This document shows positions 36,481-46,258 of a DNA stretch of 64,000 nt, in pieces. The notes below the pieces were generated by a model. The model worked only from the letters and a program-made list of their open reading frames with translations. It had not been told where the DNA came from and did no database searches. This DNA comes from Bacteroidia bacterium (GTDB lineage Bacteria > Bacteroidota > Bacteroidia > Flavobacteriales > Flavobacteriaceae), in contig JAUIFO010000014.1 in NCBI GenBank assembly GCA_030430385.1, positions 1 through 64,000 of the forward strand, given 5' to 3'. The translations under genes and the position numbers were made by a program. Within the stretch, counting starts at the first letter, position 1, and every line of letters begins with the position of its first letter.

Positions 36481-38583
36481 ATGAATACCAATCTTCAAAC
36501 TCCAATAGATTATCTAAAAGGCGTTGGACCAAATCGCGCTGATTTACTGCGAAGCGAGTTAGGTATCCATACATTTCAAGATCTAATCAATTTATTTCCA
36601 AACCGTTACTTAGACCGAACCAAATATTACAAGATCAACGAATTACAACGCAATAGTAGTGAGGTACAAATTATTGGAGAAATTAAAGGGTTTAAAGAAG
36701 TTTCTCAAAAGCGTGGTAAACGATTAGTTGCGAAGTTTGAAGACCAAACTGGAACCATGGAACTGGTTTGGTTTAAAGGACACAAATGGATTAGAGACAG
36801 CTTAAAACTAAATACAACTTATGTAGTTTTTGGCAAAGCAAATTGGTATAATGGTGTTTTTAGTTTACCACATCCTGAAATAGAATTACTCAGCGAGCAT
36901 GAGAAGAATTTAAGATCTTCAATGCAAGCCATCTACCCTTCTACCGAAAAGCTTTCAAATAAAGGGATTTCAAATCGTGTTTTAACTAATATAATGCAAA
37001 GCCTCTTTATAGAAACCAAAGGCCGATTTAGTGAAACACTTTCAGAGGACTTAATTTCAGAACTAAAATTATTATCTAAAAGCGACGCACTTTTCAATAT
37101 TCATTTTCCAAAAAGTCAGGAGCTTTTGGCAAAAGCAGAATTTCGATTAAAATTTGAAGAATTATTTTACATTCAATTACAATTGATTTTAAAAAATCTG
37201 ATTCATAAATCAAAAATTAAAGGCTTCGTTTTTGATTCTGTTGGAAGCTACTTTAATTCGTTTTACAAAGATCATTTACCCTTCAATTTAACCAATGCAC
37301 AAAAACGAGTTTTAAAAGAAATTAGACAAGACTTGGGTAGCAATGCACAGATGAACCGATTATTGCAAGGTGATGTTGGATCTGGGAAGACCATAGTCGC
37401 CTTCATGTCAATGCTCATCGCACTTGACAACGATTTTCAAGCTTGCATAATGGCGCCAACTGAAATTTTGTCAGTCCAACACTACAATAGTTTATATGAA
37501 TGGTCTAAAAAACTGAATATCAGTATTTCATTATTAACTGGTTCAAGTAATACTTCAGAAAGAAGAAAAATTCACGAATCTCTCGAAAATGGCGAATTAC
37601 AAATCTTAATTGGCACACATGCCTTACTTGAAGACAAGGTGAAATTTAAAAATTTAGGCCTCGCAATTATTGACGAACAACACAGATTTGGAGTTGCGCA
37701 ACGTTCAAAATTATGGAAGAAAAACACCTCTCCTCCACACATTTTGGTCATGACGGCAACACCAATTCCGAGAACTTTAGCCATGTCTGTTTATGGCGAC
37801 TTAGACATCTCATTAATTGACGAATTACCACCAGGAAGAAAATCGGTTAAAACCGTACATCGTTATGACAATAACAGACTTAAAGTTTTTCGATTTATTA
37901 AAGATGAGATTGAAAAAGGCAGACAAGTTTATGTGGTATACCCACTAATACAAGAAAGTGAATCCTTAGATTATAAAGATTTGATGGATGGTTACGAAAG
38001 CATTTCCAGAGATTTTCCTACACCTAAGTATCAAATCTCTATTGTTCATGGCAAAATGAAAGCTGCTGATAAAGAATTTGAGATGCAGCGTTTCGTAAAA
38101 GGACAGACACAAATTATGGTAGCAACAACTGTAATTGAGGTTGGTGTGAATGTCCCTAATGCTTCTGTAATGATTATTGAAAGTGCTGAACGCTTTGGCT
38201 TATCACAACTTCATCAGCTAAGAGGTCGAGTTGGTCGTGGCGCAGAGCAAAGTTATTGTATTCTCATGACGAGCCATAAATTGAGTCAGGACAGTAAAAC
38301 TAGATTAGAAACGATGACCAGAACAAATGACGGATTTGAAATTGCAGAGGTTGATTTGAGGCTTCGAGGACCTGGAGATCTTATGGGAACACAGCAAAGT
38401 GGTGTTTTAAATCTAAAAATCGCGAATATCATAAAAGATAAATCCATTTTGCAGAATGCTCGTTTTTATGCAAAGCGAATTCTAGACAATGACCCTTCAC
38501 TTGGTCATCCAAAAAACAAGACCATCTTAGACACTTACCGAAAACTGAGTAAATACAAGAACATTTGGAATTATATTTCATAA
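36481..38583 (+). CDS. recG: ATP-dependent DNA helicase RecG
   Basis: The 700-residue protein follows the RecG plan. An N-terminal wedge/OB domain (about 1-200, TPIDYLKGVGPNRADLL and VQIIGEIKGF) precedes the SF2 helicase core: Walker A GDVGSGKTIVAF, DEQ-H box (IIDEQHRFG), TATPIPRT, ATTVIEVGVNVPN and LHQLRGRVGRG. RecG reverses stalled replication forks and branch-migrates Holliday junctions. The opening residues are those usual for flavobacterial RecG, supporting this ATG, although the promoter box lies only six bases away. It diverges from the PNGase gene. Confidence 0.97.
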   Translation: MNTNLQTPIDYLKGVGPNRADLLRSELGIHTFQDLINLFPNRYLDRTKYYKINELQRNSSEVQIIGEIKGFKEVSQKRGKRLVAKFEDQTGTMELVWFKGHKWIRDSLKLNTTYVVFGKANWYNGVFSLPHPEIELLSEHEKNLRSSMQAIYPSTEKLSNKGISNRVLTNIMQSLFIETKGRFSETLSEDLISELKLLSKSDALFNIHFPKSQELLAKAEFRLKFEELFYIQLQLILKNLIHKSKIKGFVFDSVGSYFNSFYKDHLPFNLTNAQKRVLKEIRQDLGSNAQMNRLLQGDVGSGKTIVAFMSMLIALDNDFQACIMAPTEILSVQHYNSLYEWSKKLNISISLLTGSSNTSERRKIHESLENGELQILIGTHALLEDKVKFKNLGLAIIDEQHRFGVAQRSKLWKKNTSPPHILVMTATPIPRTLAMSVYGDLDISLIDELPPGRKSVKTVHRYDNNRLKVFRFIKDEIEKGRQVYVVYPLIQESESLDYKDLMDGYESISRDFPTPKYQISIVHGKMKAADKEFEMQRFVKGQTQIMVATTVIEVGVNVPNASVMIIESAERFGLSQLHQLRGRVGRGAEQSYCILMTSHKLSQDSKTRLETMTRTNDGFEIAEVDLRLRGPGDLMGTQQSGVLNLKIANIIKDKSILQNARFYAKRILDNDPSLGHPKNKTILDTYRKLSKYKNIWNYIS

Positions 38584-38609
38584 AAAAAAGCTCAATCTTT
38601 CGATTGAGC
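38582..38609 (-). terminator. Intrinsic terminator after the DUF2911/TPR gene
   Basis: Stem GCTCAATC/GATTGAGC with loop TTTC is preceded on the plus strand by eight A, hence followed by T8 on the minus strand. It is 50 bases past the DUF2911 stop and immediately after the recG stop, with a poor T-run for recG. Confidence 0.8.
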
Positions 38610-38658
38610 CTAAAACATAACTGTTTGTTTTTAGATTGATTGAGAATGGTTGTTTTTT

Positions 38659-39750
38659 TTATAAAGCACCTAATTCTTTTAAATGCCTTTCAGAATTTGC
38701 TTTCACGTTTGCAGGTGGATTCATAGACAAGGATTTTTTAAAATTCTTAATCGCTTCTTTGTTTTTACCCATAGTTTTATAAGCTTCTCCTAAGCTATCA
38801 TATACATTTGGGTTTTCAGGATCAAGTTTTACTGCTTTCTTGAAATAGACTAATGCCCTATCGAAATCTTTAATACCAAGCATTTGATAACCCATAGTAT
38901 TTAATTGATTTGCATTGGCTATTCCTGAAGCTTCATCCATTACAGCTGCAAATTCATCAGTTCTATCTAATTTATGAAGTATCTGCGCTTTAATTCCGAG
39001 GTTATTAATTGTTTTCTGACTGTAGAAATTTCCAGTAATAGCGCCATTAATCCAAGATAATGCTTCATTTAGATCACCTCCATTATTAAGCGCAAATGCT
39101 GCAGCTTGCTCCCAATTTTGCCTTGTAAACCCTGCACTTCCCCTTGAACTTTCCCGAAATTCATCAAGAACAATATCTGTAACTTCAAAAGCTACAGAAA
39201 ACGGAAACCCTTTTTTCTCCCAAGCTAACATTGCTGTTGCTGTATCATTCGTTACGCTATTGAACTCAAAAGTTAATAATTCGTGATGTGGAACATCGAC
39301 CAAAGAAATCTCAGCTCTAAGTGCATCTTGACTTTTATCATAAAAATAGCTTCCCCAAGCCTGACTATCATAAGATAAAATAAGCGTGGCTGTATTATTT
39401 GGTTTCACTTCAAAATGAAGTCCGTACGTTCCTGCTTTAATTGATTTACCCTCTACTTTAGCATCATGACTTAACGTAATGGTTGTATTTTCATTAGCTC
39501 CAGCTCTCCAAGGCGCTGCTGTTGAAGTTCCAAATCCGAGATTATTCATACCATAAGGCACAAGTTTTCCCCAAATCTCTCGATTGTTTACACTTGGCCT
39601 TGAATAAGTTATAGTAACATCTGAAATTCCTACACGTTGAGACACGGTCGCCATCTGACTTCCACGAGGTGTATTAATTTGAGCTTGAGAGTTAAAGCCT
39701 ACGAAAATACATAAGCTTACCAGAAATTGGTAAATGTTGAATTGTTTCAT
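38659..39750 (-). CDS. Exported DUF2911 protein with TPR repeats
   Basis: Starting at the ATG at 39750, the 363-residue protein has a signal peptide (about 1-24, ending SQAQ). A DUF2911 domain follows (about 30-175, with VGISDVTITYSRPSVNNREIWG, PWRAGANENTTI and GTYGLHFEV). The C-terminal third has TPR helices, clearest at FDRALVYFKKAVKLDPENPNVYDSLGEAY and KEAIKNFKKSLSMNP. DUF2911 has no known function but is widespread in Bacteroidota. TPRs suggest protein binding in the periplasm. An upstream in-frame start at 39780 was not used, since it would put ten charged residues before the signal peptide. Confidence 0.88.
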   Translation of the reverse strand: MKQFNIYQFLVSLCIFVGFNSQAQINTPRGSQMATVSQRVGISDVTITYSRPSVNNREIWGKLVPYGMNNLGFGTSTAAPWRAGANENTTITLSHDAKVEGKSIKAGTYGLHFEVKPNNTATLILSYDSQAWGSYFYDKSQDALRAEISLVDVPHHELLTFEFNSVTNDTATAMLAWEKKGFPFSVAFEVTDIVLDEFRESSRGSAGFTRQNWEQAAAFALNNGGDLNEALSWINGAITGNFYSQKTINNLGIKAQILHKLDRTDEFAAVMDEASGIANANQLNTMGYQMLGIKDFDRALVYFKKAVKLDPENPNVYDSLGEAYKTMGKNKEAIKNFKKSLSMNPPANVKANSERHLKELGAL

Positions 39751-39874
39751 TTGATTGATTGTATTGGTTACTGACTCCAAGTTAGAGAGGAATCTCAGTG
39801 GGAGTTGTTAGTAATTCGTTAAAATGAATTGATAGTGTGTTAATTAACAACAATTTATGTTAAAACGAAATACG

Positions 39875-41092
39875 CTATTCAGCAAGTAATGCTTCAATGA
39901 AACGCTCAAATTCAGTTTTAAATTCCGTGTATTTTTCACCAGTGGCTGGTCCGTTAAATCCTGTATGAATTTTTCTAACCTTACCAGTCTTATCAATAAA
40001 AATTGAGGTTGGATAAGACAAAACATGATTCAGCATTGGTAACTTCTCTCGAGCCTTTTGCTTGCTTGATGTTCCGTATTGTGCCAAAAGAATTGGATAT
40101 GTAATTCCCACATCATCCTTTAATCTTTTTATACTCTGAAAGGCTTTCTCTTGGGTTTTCGCATATTCAAATGCCAAAGCAACAAACGCTACATCATCAG
40201 TAGATCTCGAATTATAATACGTTGAATAATAAGTACTCTCATCTAAGCAATTTGGGCACCAAGTTCCCATAATCTGAACCACCACAACTTTATCTTTGAA
40301 ACGGTTGTCAGACAAAGACACCATACGACCTTCAGAATCTGGAAATGAAAACTCAAGCGTATCATAACCTTCATTCAAAAAAGTAAGCCCATTAGCGTCT
40401 GGCAGTTCATAAGCATCATTCTTAATTGCTGTAAAAGGTTCCTGCCAATGGTTTCCAGAATAAAACTGACCCTGCATCTTGTCGCCATCAACATCTGCAG
40501 TAAATAAAAAGGCGTGAGCACCATCAAAAGTTGATAACTTCAATTTGTTGCCATCCATAACACCTTCTAAAAAACGATAATCACCTGTTGTTGTCCTAAA
40601 CGTTCCAGAAACTTGATTCCCATTCTGTTTAAAGATCCCTTTTGCAATATAACGCTCATCTTCATTGTTCGGACTAAATACTACCTCCCAATTACCATCC
40701 ATATTTTGGTCTGTTTTAGAATTTGAAATATCAAAACGAGACGTCTTTCCATAAACAGCCTTGAAAGGCACAACACGATCTAAACTTTCTTTGATAAAAT
40801 GGCCTTTCAAAGAATCTTTATCAATAAATACTTTTACATAGCCTTCAAACACAGGTGTTTTAAATATAAGCGAATCATTACTGTATTGCACGTCATTCAC
40901 CATAATGACTTCTTCAGCATTGAAGATTTTTAAGGTTGAATCTGAAGTCACCTCAAAATTAAACGGTAACACTTCGGTTTCAGAAACTTGCAATTCAGCA
41001 CGCCAAACACCTAATTGCAACGGTTGCTGTTCTTCAGATTTACAAGAAAAAAATAAGGCACAAAAAACGATAACACAAAGTAATGGTCGCAT
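39875..41092 (-). CDS. TlpA-like thioredoxin-fold lipoprotein
   Basis: Beginning at the ATG at 41092 (41098 is also possible), the 405-residue protein has a lipobox (LFFSC, Cys near residue 17). Residues about 25-230 form a beta-rich, lipocalin-like front part. A TlpA/AhpC-type thioredoxin domain follows (about 240-400), with VVVVQIMGTWCPNCLDE carrying the CPNC redox site and a cis-proline segment YPTSIFIDKTG. It should act as a periplasmic or outer-membrane thiol-disulfide oxidoreductase. The longer start at 41152 would place charged residues before the lipoprotein signal. Confidence 0.88.
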   Translation of the reverse strand: MRPLLCVIVFCALFFSCKSEEQQPLQLGVWRAELQVSETEVLPFNFEVTSDSTLKIFNAEEVIMVNDVQYSNDSLIFKTPVFEGYVKVFIDKDSLKGHFIKESLDRVVPFKAVYGKTSRFDISNSKTDQNMDGNWEVVFSPNNEDERYIAKGIFKQNGNQVSGTFRTTTGDYRFLEGVMDGNKLKLSTFDGAHAFLFTADVDGDKMQGQFYSGNHWQEPFTAIKNDAYELPDANGLTFLNEGYDTLEFSFPDSEGRMVSLSDNRFKDKVVVVQIMGTWCPNCLDESTYYSTYYNSRSTDDVAFVALAFEYAKTQEKAFQSIKRLKDDVGITYPILLAQYGTSSKQKAREKLPMLNHVLSYPTSIFIDKTGKVRKIHTGFNGPATGEKYTEFKTEFERFIEALLAE

Positions 41093-41183
41093 AAACATGT
41101 ATTTAAAAGCAATAGTCTCAACAAAATTAAAATTCTTACACAGAAAAGACAATTATCCTTCTTTATAAACACAATAGGATTAT

Positions 41184-41191
41184 TATCTTTG
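41184..41191 (+). promoter_or_regulatory. -7 promoter box for pheT
   Basis: TATCTTTG is an exact TAnnTTTG match, 21 bases before the pheT ATG. Confidence 0.55.
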
Positions 41192-41212
41192 TGGCTTGAT
41201 TAATCTATTTTC

Positions 41213-43639
41213 ATGAAGATATCTTATAATTGGTTACAGCAGTTTTTAAAGGTCGACTGGCCAGCTGAACAAACTGGTGAATTACTAACAGATTTAGGTT
41301 TAGAGATTGAAGGCATTACAGCGTTTCAATCTGTTAAAGGCGGATTACAAGGCATTGTTGTGGGCGAAGTCCTTACATGCGAACAACATCCAAATGCAGA
41401 TCGCTTAAAAGTAACAACGGTAGATATTGGTGGTGAATCACCTCTACAAATTGTTTGTGGTGCACCTAATGTAGCTAAAGGTCAGAAAGTTCCTGTTGCT
41501 ACTATTGGCACAACATTATACACTAATGAAGGTGAAGCTTGGACCATTAAAAAAGGAAAGATTAGAGGTGAAGAAAGTCATGGTATGATCTGTGCCGAAG
41601 ACGAGTTAGGATTGGGTATTGGACACGAGGGTATTATGGTCTTAGATCCTGAAGTAAAGGTTGGTACAGAAGCTGCTTCTATTTTTGATGTTGAAAACGA
41701 TGAAGTGTTTGAAATTGGATTAACACCAAATCGCGCTGATGCTATGAGTCACTTTGGAGTAGCTCGCGACTTAAAAGCAGGCCTGCTTCAGAAAGAGATC
41801 AATTCCGAATTAATCACACCATCTGTAAGTGCGTTTCACGTTGAAAATAGAACCTTGAAAGTAGATATTGAAGTTAAAGATAAATCGCTTGCACCACGTT
41901 ACTGTGGTGTTACCATATCTGGACTCAAAGTTGAAGCCTCTCCTAATTGGCTTCAGAACAGATTAAAAGCTATTGGTCTTACTCCAAAAAATAATGTCGT
42001 TGATATTACCAACTATGTGCTTCATGAGCTCGGACAACCTCTACATGCTTTTGATGCTTCAAAAATAGCTGGTAATAAAGTCATTGTAAAAACACTTCCT
42101 AAAGGTACAAAATTTACAACACTAGATGAAATAGAGAGAGAACTTCACGAAGATGATCTAATGATTTGTGATACAGAAAAACCTATGTGCATTGCTGGTG
42201 TTTTTGGAGGCATCGATTCAGGAGTTACCGAAACAACAACAAGCATTTTCTTAGAAAGCGCGTATTTTGATCCTGTAAGCATAAGAAAAACTGCAAAGCG
42301 TCACGGATTGAATACAGATGCATCTTTTAGATTTGAACGTGGCATCGACCCTAATATTACAGACTACGCTTTAAAACGCGCAGCGCTTTTGATTCAGGAT
42401 ATTGCTGGTGGTGATATTACAAGTGACCTATTAGATTTTTATCCAAATAAGATTCAGGATTTTCAAGTACGACTAAGCTTTGATAATGCTAAGAAATTAA
42501 TAGGTGAAGAAATTCCGAGAGAAACTATAAAAAGTATTTTAACGTCATTAGATATAAAAGTCAATAATGTAACTGAAGCTGGACTCGGACTTACAGTTCC
42601 TGCTTACAGAAATGACGTTCAGCGTGAAGCTGATGTTATTGAAGAAGTGCTTCGTGTGTATGGCTACAACAATATTGCAACTACAGAAAAACTTAATGCT
42701 TCAATTTCAAATACTTCAAAATTTGAAGATTACAAACTTCAAAATATTATAGGGAATCAGCTTGCTGCTCAAGGTTTTTTTGAAATGCTATCCAATTCGC
42801 TTACAACACCAACTTATATTGAGCTTAGTGATGCGCTAAAAACTGAACACAATGTTGAAATGCTCAATCCGCTGAGTAACGACCTAAGCGTGATGCGTCA
42901 AAGTTTATTGTTTTCTGGATTAGAAGCTGTGAGCTATAACATCAATAGAAAACGCGACAACCTTAAGTTATTTGAGTTTGGTAAAACCTACCACGATTAT
43001 AATGGAACTCGCGAAGAATTTAAGCGCTTATCTATCTTATTAACTGGTGATAAATCTAACTTACGCTGGAATGCACCTGTTCAAAAGAGTGGTTTTTTCT
43101 ATCTGAAAGGTATTGTGAATAGCACTTTGGAACGACTCGCGCTACGGAAACACAAAGTATCACCAATTAAAAATGATGTTTTTAGTGAAGGTATCAGTTT
43201 ATCTGTTGGAAAGACCAAATTGGTCGACTTTGGAATCATCAATAAAAAGATATTGAAGCACTTTGGAATTGCTCAAGAAGTGTTATTTGCCGACTTCAAT
43301 TGGGACAATGTTTTAGAGATGGCTAAACACAACGATATCATGTTTAAAGACATTCCTAAATATCCTGAAGTACGTCGTGATTTCGCTTTATTGATTGATG
43401 ATAGTGTCACTTTTGAAGATATTGATACGATTGCCATGCAAACTGAAAAGCATCTTTTAAAAGATGTAGATTTGTTTGATGTATATCAAGGGAAGAACCT
43501 TCCAAAAGGCAAAAAGAGTTATGCGGTGAGTTTTACCATTCAAGATGAAAAGAAAACGCTTACCGATAAACAAATAGACAAAATCATGAATAAACTCCAA
43601 GCCAATTTTGAAAAACAACTTGGTGCAGAGTTAAGATAA
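41213..43639 (+). CDS. pheT: Phenylalanine-tRNA ligase beta subunit
   Basis: The 808-residue protein contains, in order, an EMAP-like tRNA-binding domain (about 40-150, VVGEVLTCEQHPNADRLKV). B1/B3-B4 editing domains (about 215-395, HELGQPLHAFDASKI, GGIDSGVT), a B5 DNA-binding-like domain, the catalytic-like core, and a C-terminal FDX-ACB anticodon domain (about 715-808, YPEVRRDFALLID) follow. With PheS it charges tRNA-Phe. PheS is not in the window, so the two subunit genes are not in one operon here. Confidence 0.97.
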   Translation: MKISYNWLQQFLKVDWPAEQTGELLTDLGLEIEGITAFQSVKGGLQGIVVGEVLTCEQHPNADRLKVTTVDIGGESPLQIVCGAPNVAKGQKVPVATIGTTLYTNEGEAWTIKKGKIRGEESHGMICAEDELGLGIGHEGIMVLDPEVKVGTEAASIFDVENDEVFEIGLTPNRADAMSHFGVARDLKAGLLQKEINSELITPSVSAFHVENRTLKVDIEVKDKSLAPRYCGVTISGLKVEASPNWLQNRLKAIGLTPKNNVVDITNYVLHELGQPLHAFDASKIAGNKVIVKTLPKGTKFTTLDEIERELHEDDLMICDTEKPMCIAGVFGGIDSGVTETTTSIFLESAYFDPVSIRKTAKRHGLNTDASFRFERGIDPNITDYALKRAALLIQDIAGGDITSDLLDFYPNKIQDFQVRLSFDNAKKLIGEEIPRETIKSILTSLDIKVNNVTEAGLGLTVPAYRNDVQREADVIEEVLRVYGYNNIATTEKLNASISNTSKFEDYKLQNIIGNQLAAQGFFEMLSNSLTTPTYIELSDALKTEHNVEMLNPLSNDLSVMRQSLLFSGLEAVSYNINRKRDNLKLFEFGKTYHDYNGTREEFKRLSILLTGDKSNLRWNAPVQKSGFFYLKGIVNSTLERLALRKHKVSPIKNDVFSEGISLSVGKTKLVDFGIINKKILKHFGIAQEVLFADFNWDNVLEMAKHNDIMFKDIPKYPEVRRDFALLIDDSVTFEDIDTIAMQTEKHLLKDVDLFDVYQGKNLPKGKKSYAVSFTIQDEKKTLTDKQIDKIMNKLQANFEKQLGAELR

Positions 43640-43753
43640 TAAAAAAGCAATTTTTTTCATAATTGTAATAGGTTCATTAATAGCTCCATAAAACTATAAA
43701 AAAAGAAATCTTTCAAAACACCCATTAGCAGGTATTTTCCTACTTTAATCGAA

Positions 43754-45037
43754 TTAATCTACATTCTCACCATGTTGCGACAGGTCTAATCCGCGAAGCT
43801 CTTGATCTTCTCTTACACGTAATGGTAAGACTACATCAACTATTTTCAGCAAAACATAACTCCCTACAAAAGTAAAAACAGCAACACCTACTAAAGCAAC
43901 CATATGATGAATAAATGTGGTGGTTTCGCCATAAATCAATCCTACATCTTTAGCCAAGACACCAGTTAATATCATACCAACGATTCCTCCTACACCATGA
44001 CTTGGAAATACTTCCAAAGTATCATCAATTTGAGATTTCTTATTTAATTGAATAGCAATATTACTTACAAGCGCAGCAACAAATCCTATTACAATGCTAT
44101 GACTCATGGTTACAAAACCTGCGGCTGGAGTAATAGCAACCAAGCCTACAATTGCTCCTATACAAGCACCAAGCGACGACATTTTTCTATCGTAAAAGCG
44201 TTCGAAGAACAACCAAGTCATCATACTTGTGGCAGATGCAATATTCGTATTAGCAAACGCAATCACAGCATCAGCATTGGCGCCAAGCGCAGAACCTGAA
44301 TTAAATCCAAACCAACCAAACCACAACAGACCTGTACCTAAAATTACAAATGGAATGTTCGCAGGTTTTTCAAGTGTTTGCTTCCGTTTACCTAAATATA
44401 ATGCTGCAGCCAACGCAGCTAATCCAGCAGACATATGAACAACGGTTCCACCAGCAAAATCTAATACATCCCAATTTCTTAATAAACCATCAGGATGCCA
44501 AGTCATATGTGCTAAAGGCGAATAGATCACTATAGAAAACAACACCATAAAGAAAATGTAACTCCTAAATCGGATACGCTCCGCAAAACTTCCAGTAATT
44601 AAAGCTGGTGTTATAATGGCGAACTTGAGTTGAAATAAAGCAAACAGCAAAAATGGGATGGTCTCAGCAAAATCAGGATTTGGATACACAGTCACATCCT
44701 TAAAACAAAAATAGGTTAATGGATTTCCTATAACACCACCTATACTATCACCAAAAGCCAAGCTAAACCCAACAATTACCCAAAGTACACTAATCACACC
44801 TAAGGCTACAAAACTTTGTAACATTGTGGATATAATACTTTTCTTGTTGACCATTCCGCCATAAAAAAACGCCAAACCTGGCGTCATCAAAAAAACCAAA
44901 GCCGACGCCACAATCATCCAAGCTGTATCTCCAGAATCAATAGTATTTACACGACTTAGCACTTGGTATTCTGTGCCACAAAACAATACTAGAATCACTA
45001 ATATTGTCAATACAATAAAGTTGAGTTTTTTTCCCAT
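43754..45037 (-). CDS. amt: Ammonium transporter (Amt/MEP/Rh family)
   Basis: The 427-residue protein has an N-terminal signal-like segment (about 1-25), then about eleven transmembrane helices. The Amt signatures are present: DTAWMIVASALVFLMTPGLAFFYGGMV, HMTWHPDG, DFAGGTVVHMSAGLAALAA (first pore histidine) and SHGVGGIVGMILTG (second pore histidine), giving the His pair that deprotonates ammonium. The C-terminal DLSQHGE tail is typical of Bacteroidota Amt. No GlnK/PII gene lies next to it, which is unusual because amt and glnK are often paired. Expression is probably nitrogen-controlled. Confidence 0.95.
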   Translation of the reverse strand: MGKKLNFIVLTILVILVLFCGTEYQVLSRVNTIDSGDTAWMIVASALVFLMTPGLAFFYGGMVNKKSIISTMLQSFVALGVISVLWVIVGFSLAFGDSIGGVIGNPLTYFCFKDVTVYPNPDFAETIPFLLFALFQLKFAIITPALITGSFAERIRFRSYIFFMVLFSIVIYSPLAHMTWHPDGLLRNWDVLDFAGGTVVHMSAGLAALAAALYLGKRKQTLEKPANIPFVILGTGLLWFGWFGFNSGSALGANADAVIAFANTNIASATSMMTWLFFERFYDRKMSSLGACIGAIVGLVAITPAAGFVTMSHSIVIGFVAALVSNIAIQLNKKSQIDDTLEVFPSHGVGGIVGMILTGVLAKDVGLIYGETTTFIHHMVALVGVAVFTFVGSYVLLKIVDVVLPLRVREDQELRGLDLSQHGENVD

Positions 45038-45055
45038 AATGATTAGTGTTTAACT

Positions 45056-45063
45056 CAAATGTA
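45056..45063 (-). promoter_or_regulatory. -7 promoter box for amt
   Basis: On the minus strand the sequence reads TACATTTG, an exact TAnnTTTG match, 18 bases before the amt ATG. Confidence 0.5.
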
Positions 45064-45256
45064 ATTAATGCTGTCAAGAAATAAATTGCTAATTTTAATT
45101 TCTTGATAATTTTTGCAGACTTCATAAAAAACCCTACCCTTTTTTATTATAAGCGCAATTTCAAATCTGTTAAACAATTGCAAAATATTCTTTAGCAATG
45201 AGGTAGTCTTTTTAAATAATGCGTAATTTTAACATCTATAAAAATTTAGAACAATT

Positions 45257-45757
45257 ATGGCAAATGTTACTTTAGGTGGAACACCTGTAAATACTTCTGG
45301 ATCACTTCCTAAAATTGGAATTCAAGCTCCAGATTTCAAACTCACAGCAACCGATTTATCGACTAAAAGTCTGAGTGATTATTCTGGACAAAACATCGTA
45401 TTGAATGTATTTCCTAGTGTAGACACAGGAACTTGTGCGCAATCTGTTAGAACGTTCAACAAAGAAGCAGGCTCTCTTGAAAACACCAAAGTATTATGCG
45501 TTTCAAAAGATCTTCCTTTTGCTATGGCTCGTTTTTGTGGTGCTGAAGGTTTAGACAATGTTGAAAGTTTAACCGATTATAAAACAGGAGCTTTTGGAAA
45601 AGCCTACGGATTAGATTTTACCGATGGTGCTTTTGAAACTTTACTATCACGATGCATTATTGTCATTAATTCTGAAGGAACTGTTGTTCACACAGAACAG
45701 GTTCAGGAAATTGCTGACGAACCTAACTACAAAGCAGCTTTAGACGCATTGCAATAA
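45257..45757 (+). CDS. tpx: Thiol peroxidase (2-Cys peroxiredoxin, Tpx type)
   Basis: The 166-residue protein matches Tpx: GIQAPDFKLTATDL at the front and the peroxidatic cysteine in VDTGTCAQSVRTFN at about residue 60. The resolving cysteine is in ARFCGAEG about 35 residues later, and the family tail region includes SRCIIVINSEGTVVHTE. The enzyme reduces hydroperoxides with electrons from thioredoxin and usually acts in the cytoplasm or periplasm; no signal peptide is seen. It diverges from amt. Confidence 0.95.
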   Translation: MANVTLGGTPVNTSGSLPKIGIQAPDFKLTATDLSTKSLSDYSGQNIVLNVFPSVDTGTCAQSVRTFNKEAGSLENTKVLCVSKDLPFAMARFCGAEGLDNVESLTDYKTGAFGKAYGLDFTDGAFETLLSRCIIVINSEGTVVHTEQVQEIADEPNYKAALDALQ

Positions 45758-45791
45758 ATTGAATAGACACCAGGTTTAGCTGTTTCTGATC

Positions 45792-46160
45792 ATGCAAAAA
45801 AAAGAGTCTTTTTTAATAAACCGACTTAAAAGTGTTGGTTATGCTTTTAAAGGTGCCTTGTATCTCATTAGAACGGAATCTAGTATTAAAATTCAATTTT
45901 TTATTGCCATAGCAGTAACTATTGCAGGTTTTTATTTTGAAATATCAAAAACAGAATGGCTTGTGCAAATCGCTTTTATTGGATTGGTTATGAGCCTTGA
46001 AGGGATGAATACTGCAATAGAATACCTCTCAGATTTTATTCATCCTGAACAACACGAAGTGATTGGTAAAATAAAAGACATTGCGGCAGGAGCAGTTTTT
46101 ATAGCTGCAATTTGTTCAGCAATAGCAGCAGCAATTATTTATCTTCCTAAGCTCTTATAA
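45792..46160 (+). CDS. dgkA: Diacylglycerol/undecaprenol kinase (DgkA family)
   Basis: The 122-residue membrane protein has a short amphipathic N-terminus (INRLKSVGYAFKGALYLIRTESSIKIQF), then three transmembrane helices. The catalytic EGMNTAIEYLSDFI motif carries the Glu and Asn that bind the metal and ATP in DgkA. Bacteroidota homologues probably phosphorylate undecaprenol or diacylglycerol; which one is used here is unknown. It lies 34 bases after tpx and may be co-transcribed. Confidence 0.92.
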   Translation: MQKKESFLINRLKSVGYAFKGALYLIRTESSIKIQFFIAIAVTIAGFYFEISKTEWLVQIAFIGLVMSLEGMNTAIEYLSDFIHPEQHEVIGKIKDIAAGAVFIAAICSAIAAAIIYLPKLL

Positions 46161-46229
46161 CGTTAATAACCTCGTTAATAAACCATTTGGTTAATATACT
46201 TTTCAGTTAGGATAAACGTTAGTAATTTG

Positions 46230-46237
46230 TATTTTTG
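46230..46237 (+). promoter_or_regulatory. -7 promoter box for ftsK
   Basis: TATTTTTG is an exact TAnnTTTG match, 22 bases before the ATG at 46259. Its TTG at 46235 is in frame with ftsK and could be mistaken for the start codon. Confidence 0.6.
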
Positions 46238-46258
46238 TTTTACACTAAGAAACCTTTA

